A stretch of DNA of 64,000 bases, from assembly GCA_039193195.1 (NCBI GenBank), contig JBCCWS010000007.1:122884-186883 (forward strand), read 5' to 3'. Each line of letters starts with the position of its first letter. Within the stretch, counting starts at the first letter, position 1. The stretch comes from Pseudomonadota bacterium. GTDB taxonomy: Bacteria > Pseudomonadota > Gammaproteobacteria > Steroidobacterales > JBCBZW01. The notes beneath the pieces are model-generated. The model was not told the origin of the DNA. It worked only from the letters and a program-made list of their open reading frames with translations, and searched no databases. Made by a program: the position numbers and the translations under genes. Below are positions 8,779 to 17,610 of this stretch, one piece after another.

Positions 8779-9582
8779 ATGTCAATGGATATTATCGATT
8801 TCGAGATCTTTGGCGACGACATGCAGTTTGTCGAGATCGAGCTCGATCCCGGCGAGGCCGCCATCGGCGAGGCCGGCGCGATGATGCTGATGGAGGACGG
8901 CGTGCAGATGGACACGGTGTTCGGGGACGGCTCCCAGCAATCCCAAAGCGGTGGGCTGATGGACAAGCTGATGGGGGCAGGAAAGCGCCTGATCACCGGC
9001 GAGTCGCTGTTCACGACGATCTACCACAACGAGTCTGGCATGAAGCGCAAGGTGGGTTTCGCCGCGCCTTACCCGGGCAAGATCATCCCCATCGATCTGG
9101 GGCAAATGGGGGGCACCTTCATCTGCCAGAAGGATGCCTTCCTGTGCGCCGCTCGCGGCGTCTCCTTGGGGATCGCCTTCCAGCGCAAGATCGGCACCGC
9201 CCTATTCGGTGGCGAGGGGTTCATCATGCAGCGCCTAGACGGTGACGGCATGGCATTCGTGCACGCGGGCGGCACCCTGGCCAAGCGCGAACTCGGCCCC
9301 GGAGAACTGCTTCGCTGCGATACGGGCTGCGTGGTGGCCTATCAGCCGAGCGTCTCCTTCGACATCGAGTACGTAGGCAAGCTGAAGTCAGCGGTGTTCG
9401 GCGGCGAGGGGCTGTTTTTCGCGACCCTGCGTGGTCCCGGCACCGTATGGCTGCAGTCCTTGCCGATCTCGCGCCTCGCCGGGCGCATGTTGGCCTACGC
9501 ACCACAGACCGGGGGGGCTACCAAGGGTGAGGGGTCGATCCTCGGCGGCATCGGAGGTCTGCTCGACGGCGATAACTTCTGA
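8779..9582 (+). CDS. TIGR00266 / AIM24 family protein
   Basis: About 267 residues of glycine-rich beta-structure typical of the TIGR00266 (AIM24-like) family, whose biochemical role is not established. Family-like features include '[16 protein letters not shown]' near residue 33, a 'GESLF' step near 75, '[11 protein letters not shown]' near 115 and '[14 protein letters not shown]' near 210. I chose ATG 8779 because AAGGGG ends 7 bases upstream; ATG 8773 would sit too close. The stop overlaps the M48 peptidase start by one base (TGATG), so the two are co-translated. Confidence 0.85.
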   Translation: MSMDIIDFEIFGDDMQFVEIELDPGEAAIGEAGAMMLMEDGVQMDTVFGDGSQQSQSGGLMDKLMGAGKRLITGESLFTTIYHNESGMKRKVGFAAPYPGKIIPIDLGQMGGTFICQKDAFLCAARGVSLGIAFQRKIGTALFGGEGFIMQRLDGDGMAFVHAGGTLAKRELGPGELLRCDTGCVVAYQPSVSFDIEYVGKLKSAVFGGEGLFFATLRGPGTVWLQSLPISRLAGRMLAYAPQTGGATKGEGSILGGIGGLLDGDNF

Positions 9583-10712
9583 TGTCGAGCGCCTCGCCCG
9601 CCGTCGACTGCCTACTGTTTGGCCCTGATCTGCCGCCGGTAGGCGAGGCCGCGACGGTAGCGGTGGCGGGCGATGGCATCCTCCTGCGGCGTGCCGATGG
9701 GGGCGCCTCGACGCGTATCGACGCGAGCCTTCTGACCTTGCGTCGCGTGGGCTTCGATGAGCGCGGGCTGGAACTCGCCTGGCGCGATCTGGAGCATCCG
9801 GATCACCCGGCCTACGCTTGCCATGTACTCGATCGAGATTGCGCAAGTCACGTATTGAATGCGCTGCCGGAGGCGCTTCGAGCCGACCAACGTGAGCTCC
9901 AACGCTTCGACGAGCGCCAAGCTGTGAAGCGGCGTGCCGGGCTCGCGGGCGTGGCGCTGATGATCGCCCTGCCTCTGCTCCTGCTTCTGGCGTTTGTGTT
10001 GCACATCGATGCCCTGGTCACCGTGATCGTAGACCGAATCCCTATTTCTCAGGAGCTTGCGCTTACCCGTGGATTCATAGAGAAGTTCGACGCCGACCCC
10101 AAGTTGCGACGCACAGGAAATCGCCATCGCGTGATCTCCGTCGTGCTCGAGCGCTTGCTCGAACACGACGCGGCTTATGACTACACGCTTTACATTGCAA
10201 ACGATCCCCAGATCAACGCGTACGCCTTGCCAGGGGGGGTGATCGTGGTGAACGATGGCCTCCTGGACGCTGCGGCAAACGTTGGGGAAGTGGCCGGAGT
10301 GTTGGCCCACGAGATCCAGCACGTGGAGCTTCGCCACGGCTTGCGCAGTGTCGTGAAGCAGTCGGGGCTGGCGCTGGTAATCGCACTGATGGCGGGCGAC
10401 GCCAGCGGCACGCTGGCCGGCGAGGTGGGCCAGCGGTTGATCGGTCTGAGGTTTTCGCGGGATGCGGAGCGCCAGGCGGACCAGACCGGCTTCGATCGCC
10501 TCGTGAGTGTCGAGGCGGATCCGGCCGGGATGGCCAGCTTCTTTGACACGCTGGCGCGAGAGGAGGGCACCGGCCAGGCGGAGTTCCTGTCCACCCACCC
10601 GGCCAGTGAGCAACGCGCAGCAGCGCTTCGGGCCCGGCTCGACGAGGTGGATCGCTCGGCGTTCCGGCCCTTCGATATCGCCGGCGATTGGCCCCCGGAG
10701 CGCGCGCCGTGA
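9582..10712 (+). CDS. M48-family membrane metallopeptidase
   Basis: A 376-residue zinc peptidase. The catalytic helix is 'HEIQHVELRHG' near residue 243 (HExxH), with the third ligand probably in the 'RDAERQADQTGFDRL' glutamate region near 285. One membrane segment lies near residues 125-145 ('VALMIALPLLLLLAFVL'), preceded by an N-terminal soluble part of about 110 residues. The peptidase domain would then be periplasmic. Family members such as BepA and Oma1-like proteins act in envelope protein quality control, but this N-terminal part is different. Coupled to the TIGR00266 gene upstream and followed after 22 bases by the decarboxylase. Confidence 0.85.
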   Translation: MSSASPAVDCLLFGPDLPPVGEAATVAVAGDGILLRRADGGASTRIDASLLTLRRVGFDERGLELAWRDLEHPDHPAYACHVLDRDCASHVLNALPEALRADQRELQRFDERQAVKRRAGLAGVALMIALPLLLLLAFVLHIDALVTVIVDRIPISQELALTRGFIEKFDADPKLRRTGNRHRVISVVLERLLEHDAAYDYTLYIANDPQINAYALPGGVIVVNDGLLDAAANVGEVAGVLAHEIQHVELRHGLRSVVKQSGLALVIALMAGDASGTLAGEVGQRLIGLRFSRDAERQADQTGFDRLVSVEADPAGMASFFDTLAREEGTGQAEFLSTHPASEQRAAALRARLDEVDRSAFRPFDIAGDWPPERAP

Positions 10713-10734
10713 CCGCACAAGGGGATTGGCACGA

Positions 10735-12150
10735 GTGGAAAACGCAACGCCCGAGCAACCGGACTTCCTCGCCCGCGCCAGGGAGCTGTTGGCAGAAGGA
10801 TTCGCCCACTTACCCAGCGCTGCGTCGACCGGGCTAGCGTCGCGCGAACAGGAGGCCTTGCTCGAAGCAGCGCGTCGCCTGCACGACAACTATCCCTATC
10901 ATCATCCCCTTTACGTGGGGCAGATGCTCAAGCCGCCGCACCCGCTGGCGCGGGATGCCTACACCCTCGCCATGTGCTTGAACCCGAACAATCACGCGCT
11001 AGACGGCGGTCGTGCTAGCTCGCGCATGGAGCGTGAGGCAGTCGCGAACCTAGCAAATATGTTCGGCTGGTCGGAGCATCTTGGCCACCTGTGTGGCGGC
11101 GGCACCATGGCGAACTTCGAAGCCCTGTGGGTGGCGCGTCAGGAGGCGCGAAGCCAGGGCGGATCCGCCGGCGGCGTAGCCGCCTCAACGCAGGCGCACT
11201 ATACTCACGAGCGATTGAGCACGGTGCTCGATCGACCCTTCGTGAAGGTCGACGTCGATGCTGCCGGGCGTATGTCCGTCGCGGCGCTCGAGCGCGCCCT
11301 CGAGGCGGCCTCACCGGCCATCGACACGGTGGTCGTCACGCTCGGCACCACGGCGGCGGGCGCCATCGATCCGTTGCCGGCCGTGCTGGCCTTACGCCAG
11401 CGCTACGGGTTCCGTGTCCACGTCGACGCCGCCTACGGTGGCTACTTCACCCTCGCAGACGGCATTAGCGCCTACGCTCGCGCGGCCTACGATGCAGTGC
11501 GCATGGCCGACTCGGTGGTGATCGATCCGCACAAGCATGGCCTGCAGCCGTACGGCTGCGGCTGTGTGCTGTTTCGCGACCCGACTGTGGGCCGCCACTA
11601 TCACCACGACTCGCCCTATACCTACTTCAGCTCTGACGAGTTGCACCTCGGCGAGATCTCCCTGGAGTGCTCGCGCGCCGGCGCCGCGGCGGTCGCCCTG
11701 TGGACCACCATGCGGGCCTTGCCGTTGGTGCCGGAAGGCGATTTTGCACGCGGCTTAGAAGCTTGCTTATCGGCCTCGCGACGCCTGTACAAGCACTGTG
11801 AGGGGCACCCTCGGCTCGCCCCGATCTTCACCCCCGAGCTGGACCTTCTGGTGGTGGCAGTGAAGGCCGCCTGCGCGGCCGAGAGCTCGGCGATGGCGCA
11901 AGAGATCTTTGAGGAGGCCGCGCTGCGCGACCTGCACCTCGCCGTGGTACACGTGCCGAAGTCCTTGGCGGGCCCTGCCAATGCGGTTGAGCATTGGGAG
12001 GATGAGCAGTCGCTGTTGTGCCTGCGCATCTGCACCATGAAGCCTGAACACCTGCCCTGGCTGCATGAGATTCGCCAGCGCCTAGATGCGGCTATCGCCA
12101 CCGTGAGCGAGCGCGGAGCGCCAGCCCCGGCACAAGCGCAAGCCCGCTAA
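10735..12150 (+). CDS. PLP-dependent decarboxylase (group II, glutamate/aromatic type)
   Basis: A 471-residue fold-type I decarboxylase. Markers are 'GGGTMANFEALWVAR' near residue 120 (phosphate contact), 'HVDAAYGGYF' near 230 (PLP Asp) and 'VIDPHKHGLQPYGCG' near 263, whose lysine would form the Schiff base. Start GTG 10735 is chosen because the conserved sequence begins there and AAGGGG lies 10 bases upstream; the frame is open further upstream but overlaps the peptidase gene. A 'LSLYRY'-type substrate prediction is not possible. Candidates are glutamate, tyrosine or tryptophan-like amino acids. It could share an operon with the two genes before it. Confidence 0.85.
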   Translation: MENATPEQPDFLARARELLAEGFAHLPSAASTGLASREQEALLEAARRLHDNYPYHHPLYVGQMLKPPHPLARDAYTLAMCLNPNNHALDGGRASSRMEREAVANLANMFGWSEHLGHLCGGGTMANFEALWVARQEARSQGGSAGGVAASTQAHYTHERLSTVLDRPFVKVDVDAAGRMSVAALERALEAASPAIDTVVVTLGTTAAGAIDPLPAVLALRQRYGFRVHVDAAYGGYFTLADGISAYARAAYDAVRMADSVVIDPHKHGLQPYGCGCVLFRDPTVGRHYHHDSPYTYFSSDELHLGEISLECSRAGAAAVALWTTMRALPLVPEGDFARGLEACLSASRRLYKHCEGHPRLAPIFTPELDLLVVAVKAACAAESSAMAQEIFEEAALRDLHLAVVHVPKSLAGPANAVEHWEDEQSLLCLRICTMKPEHLPWLHEIRQRLDAAIATVSERGAPAPAQAQAR

Positions 12151-12165
12151 GCCCCGAAGCGAGCC

Positions 12166-13059
12166 TTACCGTAGGTCACGCAACGCGTCCGGGCGGTAGC
12201 GTTCGAGTAGCGCGAACAAGATGGCATTGGTCTGAACGTCGAGTTCGCCGTCGTGCCGTTGCGGGCGGAAGTGGAGCTGGAAAGCACGCACCGCCTCGCG
12301 CGTGACCTCATCTCGCTCGCCGGTCGCCTCCAGATCGAAGCCCCAGGCAGCGAGCGCCTCCTGTGACAGCCCTAGGGTGGGTGGATCCGCCCTAAAGCGA
12401 CGACGGTAGCGGTCGTAGACCTCGCGCTCATACCAGGCGCCGATGCCCGCCTCGTACAGGGCATGCCAGGGGAACTGTGGCCCCGGGTCCACCTTCCTCT
12501 CGGGGGCGATGTCCGAGTGGGCGAGCACGCGCCAGGGCGTGATGTCCGGGTGGCGTGCGAGCACCTCGAGGCAGAGCGAGATGACCGCGTCGATCTGCGC
12601 CGGCGGGTACGGCTCGAAGGTGCAGCCCTCGAGGGTCTGCTGCAGGGTGCAGGCCGACTCGTTGACAATTTCGATGCCGATCGAACTCGCATTGAGGGCG
12701 CTTTCCCCCAACCAGAAGCTGCGCCCCGCGTGCCAGGCACGCCCCGACTCGGGTACGAGGCGGTAGATCACCGGGCGTGAGCCGTCGCGGCCCGGGCGAT
12801 CCACCAGATAATGTGCGCTCACAGGGTTGACCGTGCGCTCGGTGAGCAATCGCAAGGACTCGGAGAAGTTCTCGCTAGTGTAGTGCAGGATTAGGTGGCG
12901 TACGCGTCCGTCCTGATTCATCGAGGGACGATCGCGGGTTGTGTACTGCGCGCAGCCGCTCGCGAGCACGGCTGCAAGGACCTGCAGGCAAGCGACGCTT
13001 CTCCAGGTCGGTTGGTGCCTCCTTGGGCTTAGCGCGCGATCGTTGGTAGCCTCTGTCAT
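12166..13059 (-). CDS. N-acetylmuramoyl-L-alanine amidase, AmiD-like lipoprotein
   Basis: A 297-residue amidase_2 enzyme that would cut the MurNAc-L-Ala bond in peptidoglycan or muropeptides. A signal segment ending in a lipobox ('AAVLASGC' near residue 36) indicates an outer-membrane lipoprotein. Zinc ligands fit 'HLILHYTS' near 55 and 'AHSDIAPERKVDPGPQFPW' near 170, and 'IGIEIVNE' near 126 is the usual core strand. A peptidoglycan-binding helical domain occupies roughly 225-290. Length and order match E. coli AmiD. It is convergent with the decarboxylase gene. Confidence 0.88.
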   Translation of the reverse strand: MTEATNDRALSPRRHQPTWRSVACLQVLAAVLASGCAQYTTRDRPSMNQDGRVRHLILHYTSENFSESLRLLTERTVNPVSAHYLVDRPGRDGSRPVIYRLVPESGRAWHAGRSFWLGESALNASSIGIEIVNESACTLQQTLEGCTFEPYPPAQIDAVISLCLEVLARHPDITPWRVLAHSDIAPERKVDPGPQFPWHALYEAGIGAWYEREVYDRYRRRFRADPPTLGLSQEALAAWGFDLEATGERDEVTREAVRAFQLHFRPQRHDGELDVQTNAILFALLERYRPDALRDLR

Positions 13060-13112
13060 AACCCGGAGGGTAGCGTGATCTCGCTGCCCACGTGCACCTG
13101 TCGAGGTTTCCC

Positions 13113-14342
13113 ATGCCGTGCGTCTTCACGCCATCCAGCGCTCGCCGATGGGCGGGCGCCGAAGTGCTTTTCCTCACGCTGTTGCTAAGCGGCTGTTCGC
13201 TGCCAGAGGGCGGCTTCGGCGGCGGTGGCGGAGGCGGAGGCCAAGCGCCGCCGCCACCGGCCGTTACCGTGGCTGCGCCCCTGGTCGAGCAAATCGTCGA
13301 CTGGGATGAGTACACGGGGCGCCTGGCGGCGATCGATCGCGTCGAGGTGCGCGCGCGGGTCAGCGGCTATCTGGATTCCTCCGCCTTCGACGAGGGGCAG
13401 TTCGTCGCTGAGGGCGATGCGCTGTTCGTGGTGGATCCACGGCCCTACCGGGCGGTGTTAGACGCGGCCGAAGCGGAGCGCAAGCGCGCCGAGTCGGCCT
13501 TGGATCTGGCCCGCATCGAACTCGACCGCGCGGAGCGGCTGCTGCGGAGCAATGCGGGCTCCGCCGAACTGCGCGACACGCGTTCCGCGGAGTTCCAGCA
13601 GGCATCGGCGGCGCTCGAGGCCGCCGTGGCATCGGTGGCGTCGGCCCGCCTCGATGTGCAGTTCACCACGGTGCGAGCGCCGATCGCCGGCCGCGTGGGC
13701 CGCAAGTTGGTGACCGAGGGCAACCTGGTGACGGGCGGGGCCGCGGGCGCCACCTTGCTCACCACGATCGTCTCCTTGGATCCCGTGCACTTCTACTTCA
13801 CGGCCGATGAGAGCGCCTACCTCAAGTACGTGCGCCTGGACCGCGAGGGGCAGCGCCCGAGCTCGCGTACCACCCCCAACCCGGTGCAGCTAAAGCTCGC
13901 CGACGAGGGCGCCTTCGTGCACGAGGGACGCATGGACTTCGTCGACAACGAGGTGGATCAGGCGACGGGCACGATCCAAGGTCGCGCGATCTTCGATAAC
14001 GCCGACCAGCTGCTCACCCCTGGCTTGTTCGCCCGCATCCGCCTCCTGGGCCGCGGCCCCTACGAGGCCTTGCTGGTGCCTGAGATCGCCATCGGCGCGG
14101 ACCAGTCTCGACGCTTCGTCTTCGTGATCGGCGAGGGCGAGGTGCCCGAACGGCGCTACATTCAGCTAGGGAGAACATTGGGTGATATGCGGATCGTCGC
14201 CGAAGGGCTCACGGCCGAGGATCGCGTGATCGTCAACGGCATGCAGCGTGTGCGCGGCGGCAACGCGGTCACCATCGACACCACGACCCTCACGCCGCTA
14301 GACCCCGCCGTGGCCGGGCGGGTGGGGAGCACCGCGCGGTGA
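13113..14342 (+). CDS. RND efflux periplasmic adaptor (AcrA/MexA type)
   Basis: The membrane-fusion subunit of a tripartite efflux pump, about 409 residues. It has a lipoprotein signal ('LLLSGCSLPEGG'), then a Gly-rich linker. A barrel-sandwich/lipoyl region follows ('VEVRARVSGYLDS' and 'FTTVRAPIAGRVGR'), split by a coiled-coil hairpin (about 115-185). The last region is a beta-barrel and membrane-proximal domain ending near residue 395. ATG 13113 has GAGG six bases upstream; GTG 13092 would add seven residues. Its stop overlaps the pump gene start by 4 bases. No outer-membrane TolC partner is in the window. Confidence 0.93.
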   Translation: MPCVFTPSSARRWAGAEVLFLTLLLSGCSLPEGGFGGGGGGGGQAPPPPAVTVAAPLVEQIVDWDEYTGRLAAIDRVEVRARVSGYLDSSAFDEGQFVAEGDALFVVDPRPYRAVLDAAEAERKRAESALDLARIELDRAERLLRSNAGSAELRDTRSAEFQQASAALEAAVASVASARLDVQFTTVRAPIAGRVGRKLVTEGNLVTGGAAGATLLTTIVSLDPVHFYFTADESAYLKYVRLDREGQRPSSRTTPNPVQLKLADEGAFVHEGRMDFVDNEVDQATGTIQGRAIFDNADQLLTPGLFARIRLLGRGPYEALLVPEIAIGADQSRRFVFVIGEGEVPERRYIQLGRTLGDMRIVAEGLTAEDRVIVNGMQRVRGGNAVTIDTTTLTPLDPAVAGRVGSTAR

Positions 14343-17300
14343 GGGTCGGCCATTTCTTCATCGACCGACCGCGTTTCGCCTCGGTACTGTCGATCCTCCT
14401 ACTGATCCTGGGGACCATCGCCTACCGGTCTTTGCCGGTGGCGCAGTACCCGGAGATTGCGCCGCCAACCATCGTGGTCACCGCCTCCTACCCGGGGGCG
14501 ACGCCGGAGGTGATCGCCGACACTGTGGCCACGCCCCTGGAGCAGGAGATCAACGGCGTTGAGGACATGCTGTACATGACCTCCTCGTCCACCACCGATG
14601 GGCAGATGAGCCTCACGATCGTGTTCGAGCTCGGCACCGATCTCGACACGGCCCAGGTGCTGGTGCAGAACCGCGTATCCATTGCCGAGGCGCGCCTGCC
14701 CGAAGAGGTGCGCCGCCTGGGCGTGGTTACGCAGAAGAGCTCGCCGGATCTGATGATGGTGGTGCACCTGCTCTCGCCCGACGAGAGCTACGACCAGCTC
14801 TACATCTCCAACTACGCCTTCCTGCAGATCCGCGACGTGCTCAACCGGATCGACGGGGTGGGCCGTCTCACGGTGTTCGGTGCTCGCGAGTACAGCATGC
14901 GCGTGTGGTTGGATCCCGAGCGCCTCGCGGCCCTGGAGATGACTGCTGGCGATGTGCTCGGCGCTCTGCGCGGACAAAACGTACAGGTGGCCGGCGGTGC
15001 CCTGCGCGCTCCGCCCATGCCCCTGCAGACGGCCCAGCAGTTCACCGTGAACACCCAGGGCCGCTTCGCGGATGCAGATGAGTTTCGCGCCGTCATCGTG
15101 AAGACCGGTGAGGACGGTCGGATCACGCGCCTTGGCGATGTAGCGCGCGTGGAGCTTGGTGCTCGCGACTACGTCACCAACAGCTACCTCGATAACAAGC
15201 CCGCCGTGGCGCTAGCGATCTTCCAGCGGCCAGGTTCCAACGCCATCGAGACGGCGGACGATATCATCGAGACTATGGAGGAGCTGTCGCAGCAGTTCCC
15301 CGAGGGTTTGGAGTACACCATCGTCTACAACCCCACGGAGTTCGTGGAGGAGTCCGTCGAGGCGGTCTACCACACGATCTTCGAGGCCGTTGCCTTGGTC
15401 ATCCTCGTGATCGTCCTATTCCTGCAGACCTGGCGCGCGGCGATTATCCCCATCGTGGCGATTCCCGTCTCCCTCATCGGCACCTTCGCGGTGATGGCGA
15501 CCTTCGGCTTTTCGCTAAACAACTTGTCCTTGTTTGGGCTAGTACTGGCGATAGGTATCGTCGTGGACGATGCGATCGTGGTGGTGGAGAACATCGAGCG
15601 CAATCTCGAGGCAGGCATGGCGCCGCGGGAGGCGGCGCGGGTGACGATGGACGAGGTGGGCGCGGCGTTGATCTCGATCGCGCTCGTGCTGACGGCCGTG
15701 TTCGTGCCGACAGCGTTTCTCGGTGGCATCACGGGGCAGTTCTTCCGCCAGTTCGCCCTGACGATCGCCGTCGCCACGATCATCTCCGCCTTTAACTCGC
15801 TCACCCTGAGCCCGGCGCTCGGCGCGATCCTGCTGCGCAGTCGCGAGGGCGGCGAGGGCAAGCGCGGCCTTTGGGATATCGTGTTGGGCCCCGTGTTCAA
15901 GCTGTTCAACGTGGCCTTCGGCGCCTTGGAGCGCGCCTACGCAGGGCTGATCGGTGTGGTAACGCGGCAGTCGGTCCTGATGGTGCTGGTGTTCCTGGGG
16001 CTGCTCGCCGGCACCTTCTACATGCTGCAGCGCACGCCCGAGGGTTTCATTCCCGAGCAAGACCAGGGCTATCTGATCGTTGCCGTCGAGTTGCCGAAGG
16101 GGGCATCCCTGCAGCGAACGGACGCGGTGGTGGCCGAGGCGGTCGAGCGCATCCTGGAGGTCCCAGGGGCGGCGCACGCGGTGAGCTTTGTCGGATTCTC
16201 CGGCGCGACCTTCAGCAATGCCTCCAATGCGGCCGCGATCTTCGTGCCCATGGAGCCCTTCGCCGAGCGAGCACCAGGGGTGACCGCGCAGAGCCTGCTC
16301 GGACAGCTGTACGGCGCCTTGGCCACGATCCAGGACGCACAGCTGTTCGTGATCATGCCGCCGCCCGTGCGCGGCATCGGCAACGGCGGCGGCTTCAAGA
16401 TGCTGGTGCAAGATCGGACGGGTCGGGGCCTGAAGACGCTCGAGGGGGCCACCTGGCAGCTGGTGGGCGAAGCCAATCAGGCACCCGAGGCGAACCAGGT
16501 GTTCAGCACCTACTCGCTGTCTACGCCCCAGTACTATCTCGATGTCGATCGCGTGCGCGCTGAGCAGCTGCGTGTGCCAATCGCCAATATCTTCGAGGCG
16601 CTGGAGATCTACCTCGGCTCGAGCTACGTCAACGACTTCAACCTCTTCGGTCGCGCTTACCGCGTCACAGCCCAGGCCGACGCGCCCTACCGCTTCGATC
16701 CCGAGGACATCATGAAGCTGCGCGCCCGCAACGAGCTCGGCCTGATGGTGCCCTTGGGGTCGGTGATGCAGGTTGAGCTCACCAGCGGTGCCGACCGTCT
16801 GGTCCGCCACAACCTGTACCCGGCGGCGGAGATTCAGGGCAACAACACGCGTGGCTATAGCTCCGGTGAGGTGATCGCCAAGCTAGAGGCCCTCGCGGAG
16901 GGCGCCCTGCCGGGCGGGTTGAGCTACGACTGGACCGAGATAGCCTTTCAGCAGAAGCTCGCGGGCGATGCAGGTAACTGGGTTTTCCCGCTCAGTATCC
17001 TCCTTGTACTGCTCGTGCTGGCCGCCCAGTACGAGAGTTGGGCGCTACCCTTTGCGATCGTGCTGATTGTGCCCCTATCGATCCTCTTCGCGCTGGTCGG
17101 CGTGACCCTGCGGGGCATGGACAACAACATCCTGACCCAGATTGGCTTCGTCGTGCTGTTGGGGCTGGCGAGTAAGAACGCGATCCTAATCGTCGAGTTC
17201 GCGCGGCAGAAGGAGGCGGAGGGGCGTTCGGTGCTGCAGGCCGCGTGCGAGGCGGCGCGCCTGCGCTTGCGCCCAATCCTCATGACGTCGGCTGCCTTCA

Positions 17301-17470
17301 TCCTGGGCGTCGTGCCGTTGGTCACGGCCACGGGGGCGGGTGCGGAGATGCGTCAGGTGTTGGGTACCGCCGTGTTCAGCGGGATGATCGGGGTGACGGT
17401 GATAGGTCTGGTGTTGACGCCCGTGCTGTACGTGGTGGTGCGCCGAGCCGTCGGCGGCGGGGGTGGCTGA
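14339..17470 (+). CDS. RND multidrug efflux permease (HAE1/AcrB type)
   Basis: The proton-driven inner-membrane pump of 1043 residues, the standard HAE1 length. It begins 'HFFIDRPRFASVLSILLLI' (helix 1) and has two large periplasmic loops and twelve membrane helices. The proton-relay aspartates lie in helix 4 ('AIGIVVDDAIVVVENIE', near residue 405), and the helix 10-11 lysine region is 'LLGLASKNAILIVEFA' near 940. Other family marks are 'EVRRLGVVTQKSSP' near 125 and 'TPEGFIPEQDQG' near 565. GTG 14339 overlaps the adaptor stop. Substrates are unknown; hydrophobic drugs, dyes or bile-type compounds are typical. Confidence 0.96.
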   Translation: MRVGHFFIDRPRFASVLSILLLILGTIAYRSLPVAQYPEIAPPTIVVTASYPGATPEVIADTVATPLEQEINGVEDMLYMTSSSTTDGQMSLTIVFELGTDLDTAQVLVQNRVSIAEARLPEEVRRLGVVTQKSSPDLMMVVHLLSPDESYDQLYISNYAFLQIRDVLNRIDGVGRLTVFGAREYSMRVWLDPERLAALEMTAGDVLGALRGQNVQVAGGALRAPPMPLQTAQQFTVNTQGRFADADEFRAVIVKTGEDGRITRLGDVARVELGARDYVTNSYLDNKPAVALAIFQRPGSNAIETADDIIETMEELSQQFPEGLEYTIVYNPTEFVEESVEAVYHTIFEAVALVILVIVLFLQTWRAAIIPIVAIPVSLIGTFAVMATFGFSLNNLSLFGLVLAIGIVVDDAIVVVENIERNLEAGMAPREAARVTMDEVGAALISIALVLTAVFVPTAFLGGITGQFFRQFALTIAVATIISAFNSLTLSPALGAILLRSREGGEGKRGLWDIVLGPVFKLFNVAFGALERAYAGLIGVVTRQSVLMVLVFLGLLAGTFYMLQRTPEGFIPEQDQGYLIVAVELPKGASLQRTDAVVAEAVERILEVPGAAHAVSFVGFSGATFSNASNAAAIFVPMEPFAERAPGVTAQSLLGQLYGALATIQDAQLFVIMPPPVRGIGNGGGFKMLVQDRTGRGLKTLEGATWQLVGEANQAPEANQVFSTYSLSTPQYYLDVDRVRAEQLRVPIANIFEALEIYLGSSYVNDFNLFGRAYRVTAQADAPYRFDPEDIMKLRARNELGLMVPLGSVMQVELTSGADRLVRHNLYPAAEIQGNNTRGYSSGEVIAKLEALAEGALPGGLSYDWTEIAFQQKLAGDAGNWVFPLSILLVLLVLAAQYESWALPFAIVLIVPLSILFALVGVTLRGMDNNILTQIGFVVLLGLASKNAILIVEFARQKEAEGRSVLQAACEAARLRLRPILMTSAAFILGVVPLVTATGAGAEMRQVLGTAVFSGMIGVTVIGLVLTPVLYVVVRRAVGGGGG

Positions 17471-17560
17471 GTTGCCAGCGGGGTGCGAAGCGAAAGGCGC
17501 AAAGCGATGCCGCGTCGCGATAATGACTGTTTGTTGATACGAAGTGGAGCTGGTAAGACT

Positions 17561-17607
17561 AACCTCATCGTTGGCTAGCTAGCGCTTTTAGATAGCGCGC
17601 TGAGGTT
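17561..17607 (+). terminator. Imperfect hairpin after the RND operon
   Basis: AACCTCA (17561-17567) pairs with TGAGGTT (17601-17607), with an inner AGCGC/GCGCT stem and a run of T immediately after. It resembles an intrinsic terminator for the efflux operon. The same hairpin holds the GAGG ribosome site of the gene at 17611, so it might instead mask that site. Confidence 0.4.
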
Positions 17608-17610
17608 TTT

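Noticed and set aside
10507..10734. N-terminal extension of the PLP decarboxylase
   Set aside because: Overlaps the end of the M48 peptidase in another frame; the conserved sequence begins at 10735.
15539..16810. Minus-strand 423-residue frame over the RND pump
   Set aside because: Antisense of a full-length RND permease; His/Gln-rich composition typical of a shadow.
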